NCBI GenBank assembly: GCA_964534315.1 | Contig: CAZHOV010000044.1 | Location: forward strand, 1-34,169 | Direction: 5' to 3' | DNA length: 34,169 bases | Origin: CAZHOV01 sp964534315 | Lineage (GTDB): Bacteria; Bacteroidota; Bacteroidia; Chitinophagales; Saprospiraceae | Part shown: positions 24,775 through 32,789 of the stretch, piece by piece | Layout: each line of letters opens with the position of its first letter | How positions within the stretch are numbered: the first letter of the stretch is position 1 | The notes under the pieces: generated by a model | The model's input: the letters and a program-made list of their open reading frames with translations, nothing else | The model's database searches: none | What the model was told of the DNA's origin: nothing | Translations under genes and position numbers: made by a program

Positions 24775-26129
24775 AGTGGACCAACTTAAATCAGGTGTAC
24801 TTCATCGGAATAGGTGGAATCGGGATGAGTGCCCTGGCAAGGTTTTTTGTCCATGAAGGAAAACAAGTTGCAGGATATGATAAAACAAAGACGCCGCTAA
24901 CTGAAGCGCTTGAAGCAGAAGGGATAGCAATACACTATAAAGATAATCCCGAATTGGTACCATCAGCAATTGACTTGGCTATCTATACTCCGGCAATTCC
25001 TGAAGACCATAAAGAACTAAACCATATAAAACAAAAAGATATACCCCTGAAAAAACGGGCAGAAGTACTCGGTTTAATCAGTGAACATAAACGAACAATT
25101 GCCATTGCCGGAACCCACGGAAAGACGACCACCACCACCTTACTGACCTATTTACTCAAAAGAGGAGGTGTTGATTGTACTGCTTTTCTGGGAGGCATTG
25201 CCAAAGACTTTAAATCCAATTTTGTCCCTGGGAAAAGTCCCTGGGTAGTTGTTGAGGCAGATGAATACGATCGATCTTTTTTGCACCTATCTCCTGAAAT
25301 TGCAGTGATCCTGTCGATGGATGCCGATCATTTGGATGTGTATGGAGACGCAGATGCGGTACTGCAGACTGGTTACGGGGCCTTTATAAAAAAGATAAAA
25401 AACACTGGGAAATTGTTCTTGAATGAAGGACTAACCCCGGTTATTCCGGAGCAAGTGACCGTTGAGCGATACGGTCTTGAACGGGGAAATGCAAAAGCAA
25501 CCCGCATTAAGGTGGAAAATGGAGCTTTCTATTTTGATTACGAAGGGCCAAATGAGGCGCTTCACCAATTGAAATGCGCATTACCGGGGCGACATAATAT
25601 TGAAAACGCCACGGTAGCAATACGAATAGCACTTGAATTGGGGGTGTCAGGTGAAAAGATCCGCTTGGCCCTCTCAGAGTTCAAAGGGATAAAGCGACGG
25701 TTTGAACGGATCGTGGAAACCGATGAAATGGCTTATATCGATGATTACGCCCATCATCCCACGGAACTGAGAGCAGCTATAGGCGCCGCCAGAGAATTAT
25801 TTCCGGATAAGCATCTTCTGGGAATTTTTCAGCCGCATCTCTATTCCCGCACCCGAGATTTTGCAGATGAGTTCGCTAAAGCGCTTGAATTGCTCGACGA
25901 GGTATGGCTATTAGATATCTACCCAGCTAGAGAAAAGCCAATACCTGGAATCAATTCAACATGGCTGTTGGGAAAAATCAATCGCAAAGCCAAAAAATTG
26001 ATGACCAAAAATGAAGTATTAGAAGCCATAAAAACAAAACATATTGAAGTGCTGCTCACCCTCGGGGCCGGCGATATCAGCGATCTGGCCGAACCACTGA
26101 GGAAGCAGTTGACAATAAACAATGAATGA
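24771..26129 (+). CDS. murC: UDP-MurNAc:L-alanine ligase MurC
   Basis: A 452-residue Mur ligase that adds the first amino acid of the stem peptide. GIGGIGMSALARF (about 14-26) is the MurC-type N-terminal loop. The P-loop AGTHGKTTTTT is at about 115-125. VVEADEYDRSF, MDADHLDVYGD, GRHNIENATVA and DDYAHHPTELRA (about 324-335) are all present. It overlaps murG by 4 bp. A 62-base spacer containing three copies of a 14-bp repeat separates it from ftsQ, the only sizeable break between murE and ftsA. Confidence 0.96.
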   Translation: MKWTNLNQVYFIGIGGIGMSALARFFVHEGKQVAGYDKTKTPLTEALEAEGIAIHYKDNPELVPSAIDLAIYTPAIPEDHKELNHIKQKDIPLKKRAEVLGLISEHKRTIAIAGTHGKTTTTTLLTYLLKRGGVDCTAFLGGIAKDFKSNFVPGKSPWVVVEADEYDRSFLHLSPEIAVILSMDADHLDVYGDADAVLQTGYGAFIKKIKNTGKLFLNEGLTPVIPEQVTVERYGLERGNAKATRIKVENGAFYFDYEGPNEALHQLKCALPGRHNIENATVAIRIALELGVSGEKIRLALSEFKGIKRRFERIVETDEMAYIDDYAHHPTELRAAIGAARELFPDKHLLGIFQPHLYSRTRDFADEFAKALELLDEVWLLDIYPAREKPIPGINSTWLLGKINRKAKKLMTKNEVLEAIKTKHIEVLLTLGAGDISDLAEPLRKQLTINNE

Positions 26130-26140
26130 TTTCATAATTT

Positions 26141-26189
26141 CTAAATACTCAAGACCCAAGACTAAATACTCAAGACTAAATACTCACAA
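26141..26189. repeat. 14-bp repeat in the murC-ftsQ spacer
   Basis: CTAAATACTCAAGA starts at 26141 and 26162, with a near copy at 26176. The first two are separated by an extra 7 bases that look like half a unit. The array ends 2 bases before the ftsQ start and occupies almost the whole spacer. Confidence 0.85.
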
Positions 26190-26191
26190 CA

Positions 26192-26971
26192 ATGGAGATG
26201 AAGAACATAGAAAACAGATTAAGACGGATTGCCTGGATTGCCGGAGCGGTAATCGTTGGCGGACTAATTATCTCTGCTGTGGAGTATAAGGGGGCGAGTT
26301 ATTCGAGAGCGGTGGATATCAACATTGAGCCGTTAAAGAGCGGTGATGATTTGATAACGATCGAAGATGTCCGCTTAGCCATTGATCGGAGCTTTGGAAA
26401 AAATCTGGTTGGGGAACAACTATCAGGGATTGATGTCAATAGGGTAGAGCGGGTGATTGAATCAGATCCGTTTGTCTATAATGCTGATGTGTTTATCGAT
26501 GCTGAGAATATGATCCACCTGAATATTTCTCAACGCGAGCCGGTGGTGCGCGTTATTGACAATAATGGGCTACAATACTATCTGGACAGGTTTGGAGAAA
26601 AGATGCCTTTATCGCCGCATTTTGCTGCCCGGGTCATCGTGGCTACGGGAAATATACCGCCTTTCGTTCCTGATTTTCTGAAGCGTCGGCAACACCCGCT
26701 AAAAGACATCTTTCAGTTGACCAAAGAGATTGTTGAAGATCCGTTCTTGTATTCATTAGTGGAGCAAATTTATAAAGATGAAAACGGAGAATACACATTG
26801 ATACCAAAAGTTGGGAATCATACCATCATGCTGGGCACCGTAGCAGACATAAAGCGAAAATTAAAGAAACTCAAAGTATTTTATAAAGAAGGTTTACCCT
26901 ACGAAGGGTGGCAAAAATATAAATCGATAAACCTGAAATTTGATGATCAGGTAGTTTGTAAAAAAAGGTAA
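26192..26971 (+). CDS. ftsQ: FtsQ-like cell division protein
   Basis: A 259-residue bitopic protein. A basic N-terminus (residues 1-11) is followed by one membrane helix at about 13-29 (IAWIAGAVIVGGLIISA). A POTRA-like region occupies about 40-115 and contains the family pattern in which an ISGI/DVNRVE segment precedes a 'DPFVYNADV' segment and 'ISQREPVVRV'. The beta domain follows (DRFGEKMPLSPH, INLKFDDQVVCKK). FtsQ links FtsL/FtsB to the divisome. Placement between murC and ftsA supports the call. The start could also be ATG 26198. Confidence 0.9.
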   Translation: MEMKNIENRLRRIAWIAGAVIVGGLIISAVEYKGASYSRAVDINIEPLKSGDDLITIEDVRLAIDRSFGKNLVGEQLSGIDVNRVERVIESDPFVYNADVFIDAENMIHLNISQREPVVRVIDNNGLQYYLDRFGEKMPLSPHFAARVIVATGNIPPFVPDFLKRRQHPLKDIFQLTKEIVEDPFLYSLVEQIYKDENGEYTLIPKVGNHTIMLGTVADIKRKLKKLKVFYKEGLPYEGWQKYKSINLKFDDQVVCKKR

Positions 26972-26997
26972 TTGGTTGACCAAAAAATCACTTATTT

Positions 26998-28323
26998 ATG
27001 GAAGAATTAAAATTAGCACACAAGAATGATATTATCGTAGCTCTCGATATAGGAACTACTAAGGTGTGCGCTGTTGCCGGCAGAAAGAACGAACATGGAA
27101 AGATCGATATTCTCGGTATCGGAAAGGTCACTTCTAACGGCGTATTAAGAGGCGTCGTCTCCAATATCGAAAAAACCGTGAATGCCATAAAAAAGGCTAT
27201 TGAAAGTGCGGTAAGAGGATGCGACCATGAGATAAAGGTCGTACACGTTGGTATTGCAGGACAGCATATAAAAAGCCTCCAGCACCGCGGGATTCTCACC
27301 CGCGATAATGCCCATACTGAGATCAATAGAGGAGATATTGATCGTCTGATTAAAGATATGTTTAAGTTGGTTTTACCGCCAGGTGATCGCATCCTGCATG
27401 TTATTCCACAAGAGTATACTGTAGATAATGAACAGGGCATTCTTGACCCTGTCGGAATGTCGGGGGTGCGGCTGGAAGCGAACTTCCATATTATTACCGG
27501 GCAGATTTCGGCATCCAATAATATTTTTCGCTGCGTGGAAAAAAGCGGTCTGCAGGTAGCGGATATGACGCTAGAACCTATCGCTTCCGCAAGAGCGGTA
27601 TTGAGCGAGGAGGAAAAGGAAGCGGGCGTGGCGCTGGTGGATATAGGAGGAGGAACAACCGATATTACCATTTTCCATGAAGGAATTATCCGCCATACCG
27701 CTGTGATCCCCTTCGGAGGAAATGTCATCACCAAAGATATCAAAGAAGGATGTACTGTTATGCGCCACCAGGCTGAGAAGCTTAAAGTGAAGTTTGGTTC
27801 AGCACTTGCAGAAGAGGTATTCGATAACCGTATCATAACCATCCCCGGTTTGAAAGGCCAGGAGCCAAAGGAAATTTCTGAAAAGAATTTGGCGCGAATC
27901 ATTCAGGCGAGAGTGGAAGAAATTCTGGATTATGCCTACTGGGAAATCCGCCGTTCAGGATATGAGCGCAAGCTTATCGGAGGGATTGTACTTACAGGAG
28001 GAGGAGCGCTTCTAAAAAATATTGATAAACTGGCTGAATACCACACCGGTATGTATACGCGGATCGGAGTGCCTGTCGAGCACCTGGCTCATGGTTTTAC
28101 CGAGCATGTCTGTAGCCCGATTTTCTCAACAGCAATCGGCCTGCTAGCTAAAGGTATTGAAGCACATGAAACAGGAAAGGTCGTTTATCAAGATCAACCC
28201 ACTGTAAAGAAAGAAACGCAATCGGAAGAAGAGACCGATAAGGCATCAACTTCTAAATGGTACGAACAGCTCTTTCAAAAGACGAAAGAATGGTTCGAAA
28301 CCGAGCCTGACTCAGAATTTTAA
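26998..28323 (+). CDS. ftsA: Cell division protein FtsA, actin-like membrane tether of FtsZ
   Basis: A 441-residue actin-fold ATPase. Phosphate-binding and adenosine motifs are IVALDIGTTKVCAVAGR (about 11-27), VALVDIGGGTTDITIFHEG (about 209-227) and GIVLTGGGALLKN (about 330-342). The 1C/SHS2 insert is present (about 85-165). A C-terminal amphipathic helix, WYEQLFQKTKEWF (about 421-433), should bind the inner membrane. FtsA recruits FtsZ filaments to the membrane and the later division proteins to the ring. It starts 26 bases after ftsQ, and a 149-base spacer precedes ftsZ. Confidence 0.96.
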   Translation: MEELKLAHKNDIIVALDIGTTKVCAVAGRKNEHGKIDILGIGKVTSNGVLRGVVSNIEKTVNAIKKAIESAVRGCDHEIKVVHVGIAGQHIKSLQHRGILTRDNAHTEINRGDIDRLIKDMFKLVLPPGDRILHVIPQEYTVDNEQGILDPVGMSGVRLEANFHIITGQISASNNIFRCVEKSGLQVADMTLEPIASARAVLSEEEKEAGVALVDIGGGTTDITIFHEGIIRHTAVIPFGGNVITKDIKEGCTVMRHQAEKLKVKFGSALAEEVFDNRIITIPGLKGQEPKEISEKNLARIIQARVEEILDYAYWEIRRSGYERKLIGGIVLTGGGALLKNIDKLAEYHTGMYTRIGVPVEHLAHGFTEHVCSPIFSTAIGLLAKGIEAHETGKVVYQDQPTVKKETQSEEETDKASTSKWYEQLFQKTKEWFETEPDSEF

Positions 28324-28346
28324 ATTGTTGAAATAAGTAATATTGA

Positions 28347-28431
28347 GTTGACTAGTTAATGAGCGATTTTCTTAAAATCTAAATTGGTTTTTTACTTAAT
28401 AAACCGCGATAACTCAATCAATCTAGTCAAC
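28347..28431. repeat. Inverted repeat in the ftsA-ftsZ spacer
   Basis: GTTGACTAG (28347-28355) and CTAGTCAAC (28423-28431) are exact inverse copies. They are extended by the less well aligned ATTGAGT / ACTCAAT near each arm. They enclose about 67 AT-rich bases. They could fold in the mRNA between ftsA and ftsZ or bind a regulator. No TAnnTTTG promoter was seen in this spacer. Confidence 0.5.
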
Positions 28432-28472
28432 TAAACAACAGCAGACTATTTTTTAAACTTAAATCCGGAGCT

Positions 28473-29428
28473 ATGCAATTTGAATTGCCAAAAGAAGAAG
28501 AATCAATAATCAAAGTGATAGGTGTTGGAGGTGGCGGAAGTAATGCCGTTACACACATGTTTAAACAAGGAATTGTAGGGGTAGATTTTGCCATTTGCAA
28601 TACAGATTCACAGGCCATGGAACTCAGTCCCGTACCTACCCGAATTCAGTTAGGTCCTACCTTGACAGAAGGGCGCGGCGCAGGTTCAAAACCCAATGTT
28701 GGGCGTCAAGCCTGCCTCGAATCTATTGAAGATGTAAAACAATTTCTGGAGCATAACACCAAGATGTTGTTCATCACTGCCGGTATGGGCGGTGGAACCG
28801 GTACCGGTGCAGCACCGATCATTGCCAAAGCAGCAAAGGAAATGGACATCCTAACCGTAGGTATTGTTACGCTGCCTTTTTCCTTTGAAGGGCGAAGAAG
28901 AACCAATCACGGCCGCGACGGTATGGAAGAGTTAAAGAAGAATGTAGATACCCTTATTGTTATTTCCAATGATAAACTCCGAGAAATCTACGGTAATCTA
29001 ACTGTTTCAGAGGCATTCGCTCAAGCTGATAATATTTTGACGACAGCAGCAAAGGGAATCGCTGAAATTATCACAGTGCCCGGCTATGTAAATGTCGACT
29101 TTGAAGATGTGAATACCGTCATGCGGGATAGCGGAGTCGCAATAATGGGTACGGCCACTGCAGAAGGCGATGACCGCGCCAAGCGGGCGGTTGACGAGGC
29201 CCTTAACTCGCCACTACTGGAAGACAATGATATCCAGGGGGCTCAGCATATTTTACTTAATATCACGTCAGGCTCCCGAGAAGTGACCATGGACGAGATT
29301 TTCGAAATTACCGAATTTGTCCAGGCAGAAGCGGGATTTGGCACTGACCTGATTTGGGGTAATTGTTTTGATGAAAATCTGGGTAATAAAATTGCGGTTA
29401 CCGTCATCGCTACTGGATTTGAGCATGA
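28473..29428 (+). CDS. ftsZ: FtsZ, N-terminal part, interrupted by the assembly gap
   Basis: The first 318 codons of the tubulin-like division GTPase. It shows VGGGGSNAV near the N-terminus, the tubulin signature GGGTGTG at 106-112, and the T7 loop N207-V-D209 that completes the active site of the next subunit. The coding sequence runs into ten N at 29429. Its last residues, from DLIWGNCFDEN to VIATGFEH, are repeated in diverged form just after the gap. If the repeated part is merged, the full protein would be about 479 residues, reasonable for Bacteroidota. FtsZ polymerises into the ring that positions the septum. Confidence 0.93.
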
Positions 29429-29438
29429 NNNNNNNNNN
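29429..29438. other. Assembly gap (10 N) inside ftsZ
   Basis: Ten undetermined bases. The 26 bases ending at 29428 are identical to those ending at 29519, while the sequences upstream of each differ strongly. The true gap size and the correctness of the join are therefore uncertain. Confidence 0.99.
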
Positions 29439-29439
29439 C

Positions 29440-30003
29440 ATTATCTTTGGCTCTTGTATTGATGAGCGTCTTCAAGGTGAAATTCAAATCACTGTCATCG
29501 CTACTGGATTTGAGCATGAACAACGCCAGCAAGCCGGGCAGCAAAGAAGTGGTCAGAAAATCGTTGTTTCGCTCGATGATGAAGTAGCCGACCCCCAAAA
29601 TAAAGGAATCTATGATCTCGGCCATAAAGATGGCGAAGAAGCTCAAACCATTGAATTTGACGACCTGCATTCTTCGATACGTAAATACCAACAGCGAAAA
29701 TTTCAGACTGATGACGAACCGGCTGCAAGATCAAGAACAGAGGAAGAACTAGAGAATGATCGTAAGGAGGAACTTGACCGCGAGTTTAAGAGACGCCAAC
29801 GCATGAAGAAACTCAATGTGAAACTAAACAACCCTACGACTGTCAACGAACTAGAAAACGAGCCCGCCTACCTGCGCCGAAAAGTGGAACTGGAAGATCC
29901 GCCTCATTCCTCTGACGAAAATATGTCCAAATGGACGATCTCAGACGAAAATGAACCGGAAATTCGATCTAATAACTCTTTCTTACACGATAACGTAGAC
30001 TAA
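29440..30003 (+). CDS. ftsZ: FtsZ, C-terminal part (5' end missing at the gap)
   Basis: 187 codons in a different frame number from the upstream part, which means little across a gap of unknown size. It begins IIFGSCIDERLQG and continues through VIATGFEHEQ, so its first 26 residues repeat the end of the N-terminal part with substitutions. The long, charged, probably disordered linker follows (about 35-140 of this piece). It ends with the Bacteroidota-type tail: PAYLRRKVELEDPPHSS and SNNSFLHDNVD. That conserved terminal peptide binds FtsA and other partners. A strong terminator follows, closing the dcw operon. Confidence 0.9.
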   Translation: MIFGSCIDERLQGEIQITVIATGFEHEQRQQAGQQRSGQKIVVSLDDEVADPQNKGIYDLGHKDGEEAQTIEFDDLHSSIRKYQQRKFQTDDEPAARSRTEEELENDRKEELDREFKRRQRMKKLNVKLNNPTTVNELENEPAYLRRKVELEDPPHSSDENMSKWTISDENEPEIRSNNSFLHDNVD

Positions 30004-30051
30004 GAATTTTTTAAAAGCTTAGCGCCGGATTATTTTTTTAATCCATTTTGT

Positions 30052-30083
30052 AGCGGTCTTGCCAAGGCAAGACCGCTTTTTTT
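30052..30083 (+). terminator. Intrinsic terminator after ftsZ
   Basis: A perfect 12-bp stem AGCGGTCTTGCC / GGCAAGACCGCT (30052-30063, 30066-30077) followed by seven T. It is 49 bases after the ftsZ stop and marks the end of the dcw operon. Confidence 0.95.
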
Positions 30084-30087
30084 ATCC

Positions 30088-30408
30088 AGGGGCGGATGCC
30101 CCTGGTTAGGGGGAGGGCAGCCCTTCAGGCTGCTTTTGGGCCTGGTGGCTATCTCTATGGGCGCTGCCCCTGGTTAGGGGGAGGCAGCCTTACAGGCTGC
30201 TTTTGGGCTAGCACGCTATCTCTAGGGGCGCTGCCCCTAGTTAAGGGGGAGGGCAGCCCTTCAGGCTGCTTTTGGGCCTGGTGGCTATCTCTAGGGGCGC
30301 TGCCCCTAGTTAAGGGAGGTTCAGCCCTTCAGGCTGCTTTTGGGCCTGGTGGCTATCTCTAGGGGCGCTGCCCCTAGTTAAGGGAGGTTCAGCCCTTCAG
30401 GCTGCTTT
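30088..30408 (+). repeat. 68-bp GC-rich tandem array of terminator-like hairpins, five copies
   Basis: The core CAGGCTGC recurs at 30126, 30193, 30262, 30330 and 30398, giving periods of 67-69 bases. Each unit carries two hairpins: AGGGGC-GCT-GCCCCT (or close variants) and GCAGCC-CTTCA-GGCTGC followed by TTTT. The second has the form of a small intrinsic terminator on the plus strand. Its GC content is clearly above that of the surrounding sequence. An open frame crosses the array but encodes only the repeat, so I call it non-coding. Confidence 0.92.
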
Positions 30409-30416
30409 GTATTTTT

Positions 30417-30458
30417 CTCACTACTCACTACTCACTACTCACTACTCACTACTCATTA
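30417..30458. repeat. 7-bp tandem repeat overlapping the end of the Lrp/AsnC gene
   Basis: Six units of CTCACTA (the last is CTCATTA) from 30417 to 30458. The stop codon of the minus-strand regulator gene (30449-30451) and its last two or three codons lie inside the repeat. Seven is not a multiple of three, so unit gain or loss inside the coding part would change the C-terminus. Confidence 0.92.
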
Positions 30459-30907
30459 CTAACCGCCAGTTCCCGCTCAAACGAATGTTCCAGACAGATG
30501 AATGTTTCTGTGCGGGCGATACCAGATATGGACTGCACTTTACTGCTCAGTAGCTCCATCAGGTGTTGATTATCTTGGCTGTAGATCTTTATGAACAGGG
30601 AATAATTGCCGGTAGTGAAGCTGCATTCAACGATCTCCGGCACCTTTTTGAGTTCCTCAAGTACTGTACGGTATAAATTTGCTCTTTCCAGGAAAATACC
30701 GATGTAGGCCATTGTCTTATAGCCCAGAGAGGTCGGATTGATCAGGAGTTTAGTACCCAGCAGAATCTTTTCTTCCTGCAATTTCTTAACCCGCTGGTGG
30801 ACAGCAGCCCCCGAAATACCGCACTCCCGGGCAATTTCTAGGAAGGGGATCCGGGCATTCTCAGAGAGCATGCTTAAAATTTTACGGTCGGTTTTATCAA
30901 GCGTCAT
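30449..30907 (-). CDS. Lrp/AsnC family transcriptional regulator
   Basis: A 152-residue regulator. An N-terminal winged helix-turn-helix spans about 4-60 (DRKILSMLSENAR, then IARECGISGAAVHQRVKKLQ). A RAM effector-binding domain spans about 65-145 (AYIGIFLE, VECSFTTGNYSLFIKIY, IARTETFICLEHSF). Proteins of this family sense amino acids and often control adjacent metabolic genes. This one is divergent from an asparagine synthetase across 168 AT-rich bases, so it may respond to asparagine or another amino acid and control asnB. That link is inferred from position. The final codons and stop are made of the 7-bp repeat. Confidence 0.93.
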   Translation of the reverse strand: MTLDKTDRKILSMLSENARIPFLEIARECGISGAAVHQRVKKLQEEKILLGTKLLINPTSLGYKTMAYIGIFLERANLYRTVLEELKKVPEIVECSFTTGNYSLFIKIYSQDNQHLMELLSSKVQSISGIARTETFICLEHSFERELAVSNE

Positions 30908-30933
30908 GTGATTCGTTTTTGTAAAGATAATAC

Positions 30934-30968
30934 CTATTGGAATAGTAAAATTAAATTAAATTCAATAG
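30934..30968. promoter_or_regulatory. Possible operator in the regulator-asnB intergenic region
   Basis: CTATTGGAATAG (30934-30945) has matching 5-bp arms. CTATTGgAAT is also mirrored by AATTCAATAG at 30959-30968. Lrp/AsnC proteins bind AT-rich imperfect palindromes in such divergent regions. The site lies close to the start of the regulator gene, which would suit autoregulation. No exact TAnnTTTG element was found for either gene. Confidence 0.4.
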
Positions 30969-31075
30969 AAAAGTAATGAATTGTAAGTAAAAATTTGTTT
31001 TTAATTATAATTTATTATTTATTTGTGTCATTAATTTATAATTATTGATTTTTAAACGAAAAAAAATTACAAATC

Positions 31076-32662
31076 ATGTGTGGGATTTTTTGTTACATCG
31101 GCCAAGAAAGAGACGAGCGGCAATTGATGCCTTATTTTGAACGGATCCAACATAGAGGTCCGGATTATTCGGAATTGCGAAAGATCAATACGGATTCCTA
31201 TTTTGGTTTTCACCGGTTAGCGATCAATGGATTGAACCCGGAGAGTAATCAACCCATGCATGGTAAAGACTGTTGGCTGGCGGCCAATGCGGAGGTCTAT
31301 AATTATAAAGAACTTGCAGCTAAGTACGGCTTTAAGCTGCAATCAGATAGCGACTGCGAGATCATCATCCACATGTACCGGGCCTTTGGCATTGAACGGA
31401 CGGTAAAAGAACTGGATGCTGAATTTGCTTTTGTATTGCACGATGAGCGCACGGGAGAAACTTTTGCAGCAAGAGATCATCTAGGGGTGCGTGGCCTGTA
31501 TATCGGGCGCTCCAAGGATGGCCGGGAGATCGGCTTTGCCAGCGAATCGAAAGGGTTAGTATTTTTTGATGAAGTCGAACAATTTCCGCCGGCTCATTGG
31601 TGGAAGTTGAGCACGCCTTACCAATTTAGTAGGTATTATTCGTTTGAATATGCGCTACATGATTTACCGGAAGGAGAAGAAATGTACAGTCAGATTCGCT
31701 TTTTGCTGACCGAAGCTGTAATAAAGCGGATGATGTCTGACCGTCCCATCGGAGCTTTATTAAGCGGAGGGTTGGATTCTTCCTTGGTGGCTGCTATAGC
31801 TCAAAAACATCGAGCATCTGCTGAACCCTTGGAAACGTTTGCTATTGGTATGGAAGGGTCGCCCGATTTGATTCGGGCTCAGGAAGTAGCCGATTTTATT
31901 GGTACTAAGCACCATAGCGTAGTTTGCACCGAGCAAGACTTTTTGAAGGCGCTAGAAGAAACGATCTATACCACCGGTTCTTTTGATGTGACGACCATCC
32001 GGGCTTCGGTAGGCCATATGTTAATTTCTCAGTATGTCCGGGATCATTCAGATGTGAAAGTGGTATACACAGGAGAAACGATTGATGAGATGGGAAGTTA
32101 TCTGTATTTCCAAAATGCCCCCTCCCCGGAGGCCTTTCAGGAAGAAGCGGTCCGGTTGCTGGAGAATATTCACCATTTTGATATGTTAAGAGGAGACCGA
32201 AGTATCTCTTCAGCCGGACTGGAAGCCAGAGTGCCGTTTAGCGATAAAGCCTTTATGCAATTTTATATGGGTATTCATCCAAAATACCGCATGTTTGATG
32301 GAGAGCGTATTGAGAAACATCCGCTTAGAGCCGCTTTTGCTAAGGAAGGATTACTGCCTGAAAGCGTATTATGGCGCAGGAAGAATGGTTTCTCGGATTC
32401 TGTGAGCAACCTTCGGAAGTCCTGGTTCGAGATCATTCAAGACCATATTGACACGATTATTAGTGATGAAGAATTTGAACGTAAGAAAGGAGATTTTGAG
32501 CATGATCCGCCACAATTGAAAGAGGGATATTATTATAGAAAAGTATTTTCCGACCATTATCGCCATCATCAAAAACTGACTCCTTACCAGTGGTTGCCGC
32601 AGTGGTGTGGCGAGATCGTAGATCCTTCTGCCAGAGTATTAAATATGTATGCAGGAGATTAA
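31076..32662 (+). CDS. asnB: Glutamine-hydrolysing asparagine synthetase B
   Basis: A 528-residue two-domain enzyme that makes asparagine from aspartate, ATP and glutamine. The start is fixed by MCGIFCYIG, since Cys2 is the glutaminase nucleophile exposed after Met removal. The glutaminase domain (2 to about 190) shows IQHRGPDYS and HRLAIN. The synthetase domain has the PPi-loop SGGLDSS (from about 230), EVADFIGTKHH, YTGETIDEMGSYL and the late block GLEARVPFSDKAFM. The length is close to E. coli AsnB (554). It is divergent from the Lrp/AsnC gene and ends in a strong terminator, so it is probably a single-gene transcript. Confidence 0.96.
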   Translation: MCGIFCYIGQERDERQLMPYFERIQHRGPDYSELRKINTDSYFGFHRLAINGLNPESNQPMHGKDCWLAANAEVYNYKELAAKYGFKLQSDSDCEIIIHMYRAFGIERTVKELDAEFAFVLHDERTGETFAARDHLGVRGLYIGRSKDGREIGFASESKGLVFFDEVEQFPPAHWWKLSTPYQFSRYYSFEYALHDLPEGEEMYSQIRFLLTEAVIKRMMSDRPIGALLSGGLDSSLVAAIAQKHRASAEPLETFAIGMEGSPDLIRAQEVADFIGTKHHSVVCTEQDFLKALEETIYTTGSFDVTTIRASVGHMLISQYVRDHSDVKVVYTGETIDEMGSYLYFQNAPSPEAFQEEAVRLLENIHHFDMLRGDRSISSAGLEARVPFSDKAFMQFYMGIHPKYRMFDGERIEKHPLRAAFAKEGLLPESVLWRRKNGFSDSVSNLRKSWFEIIQDHIDTIISDEEFERKKGDFEHDPPQLKEGYYYRKVFSDHYRHHQKLTPYQWLPQWCGEIVDPSARVLNMYAGD

Positions 32663-32685
32663 TAATGTATAAATTATTTAAAACC

Positions 32686-32727
32686 AAATCGCTTAAGAAA
32701 TAAAATCTTTCTTAAGCGATTTTTTTG
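32686..32727 (+). terminator. Intrinsic terminator after asnB
   Basis: A perfect 15-bp stem AAATCGCTTAAGAAA / TTTCTTAAGCGATTT (32686-32700, 32708-32722) with a 7-base loop and a T-run to 32726. It is 24 bases after the asnB stop. Confidence 0.95.
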
Positions 32728-32747
32728 TAAATTTTTATTTGGTTTTC

Positions 32748-32779
32748 TTGGCTATTTGGTTTAACTGTCGTTATATTTG
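32748..32779 (+). promoter_or_regulatory. Predicted Bacteroidota promoter for the vWA protein gene
   Basis: TTG at 32748-32750, a 21-base spacer, and TATATTTG at 32772-32779, an exact TAnnTTTG. Transcription would start near 32787, about 245 bases before the annotated start codon, giving an unusually long leader. Confidence 0.65.
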
Positions 32780-32789
32780 CATTAACACT

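Noticed and set aside
26988..27902. 304-codon open frame opposite ftsA
   Set aside because: It is the antisense shadow of a clearly conserved ftsA gene and has no recognisable motif.
30096..30362. Open frame of 88 codons across the 68-bp array
   Set aside because: It consists only of the repeat translated, with no start context and no independent coding signal; period 67-69 also breaks the frame in places.
30088..30408. CRISPR array
   Set aside because: Units are contiguous with no variable spacers, and no cas genes are present.
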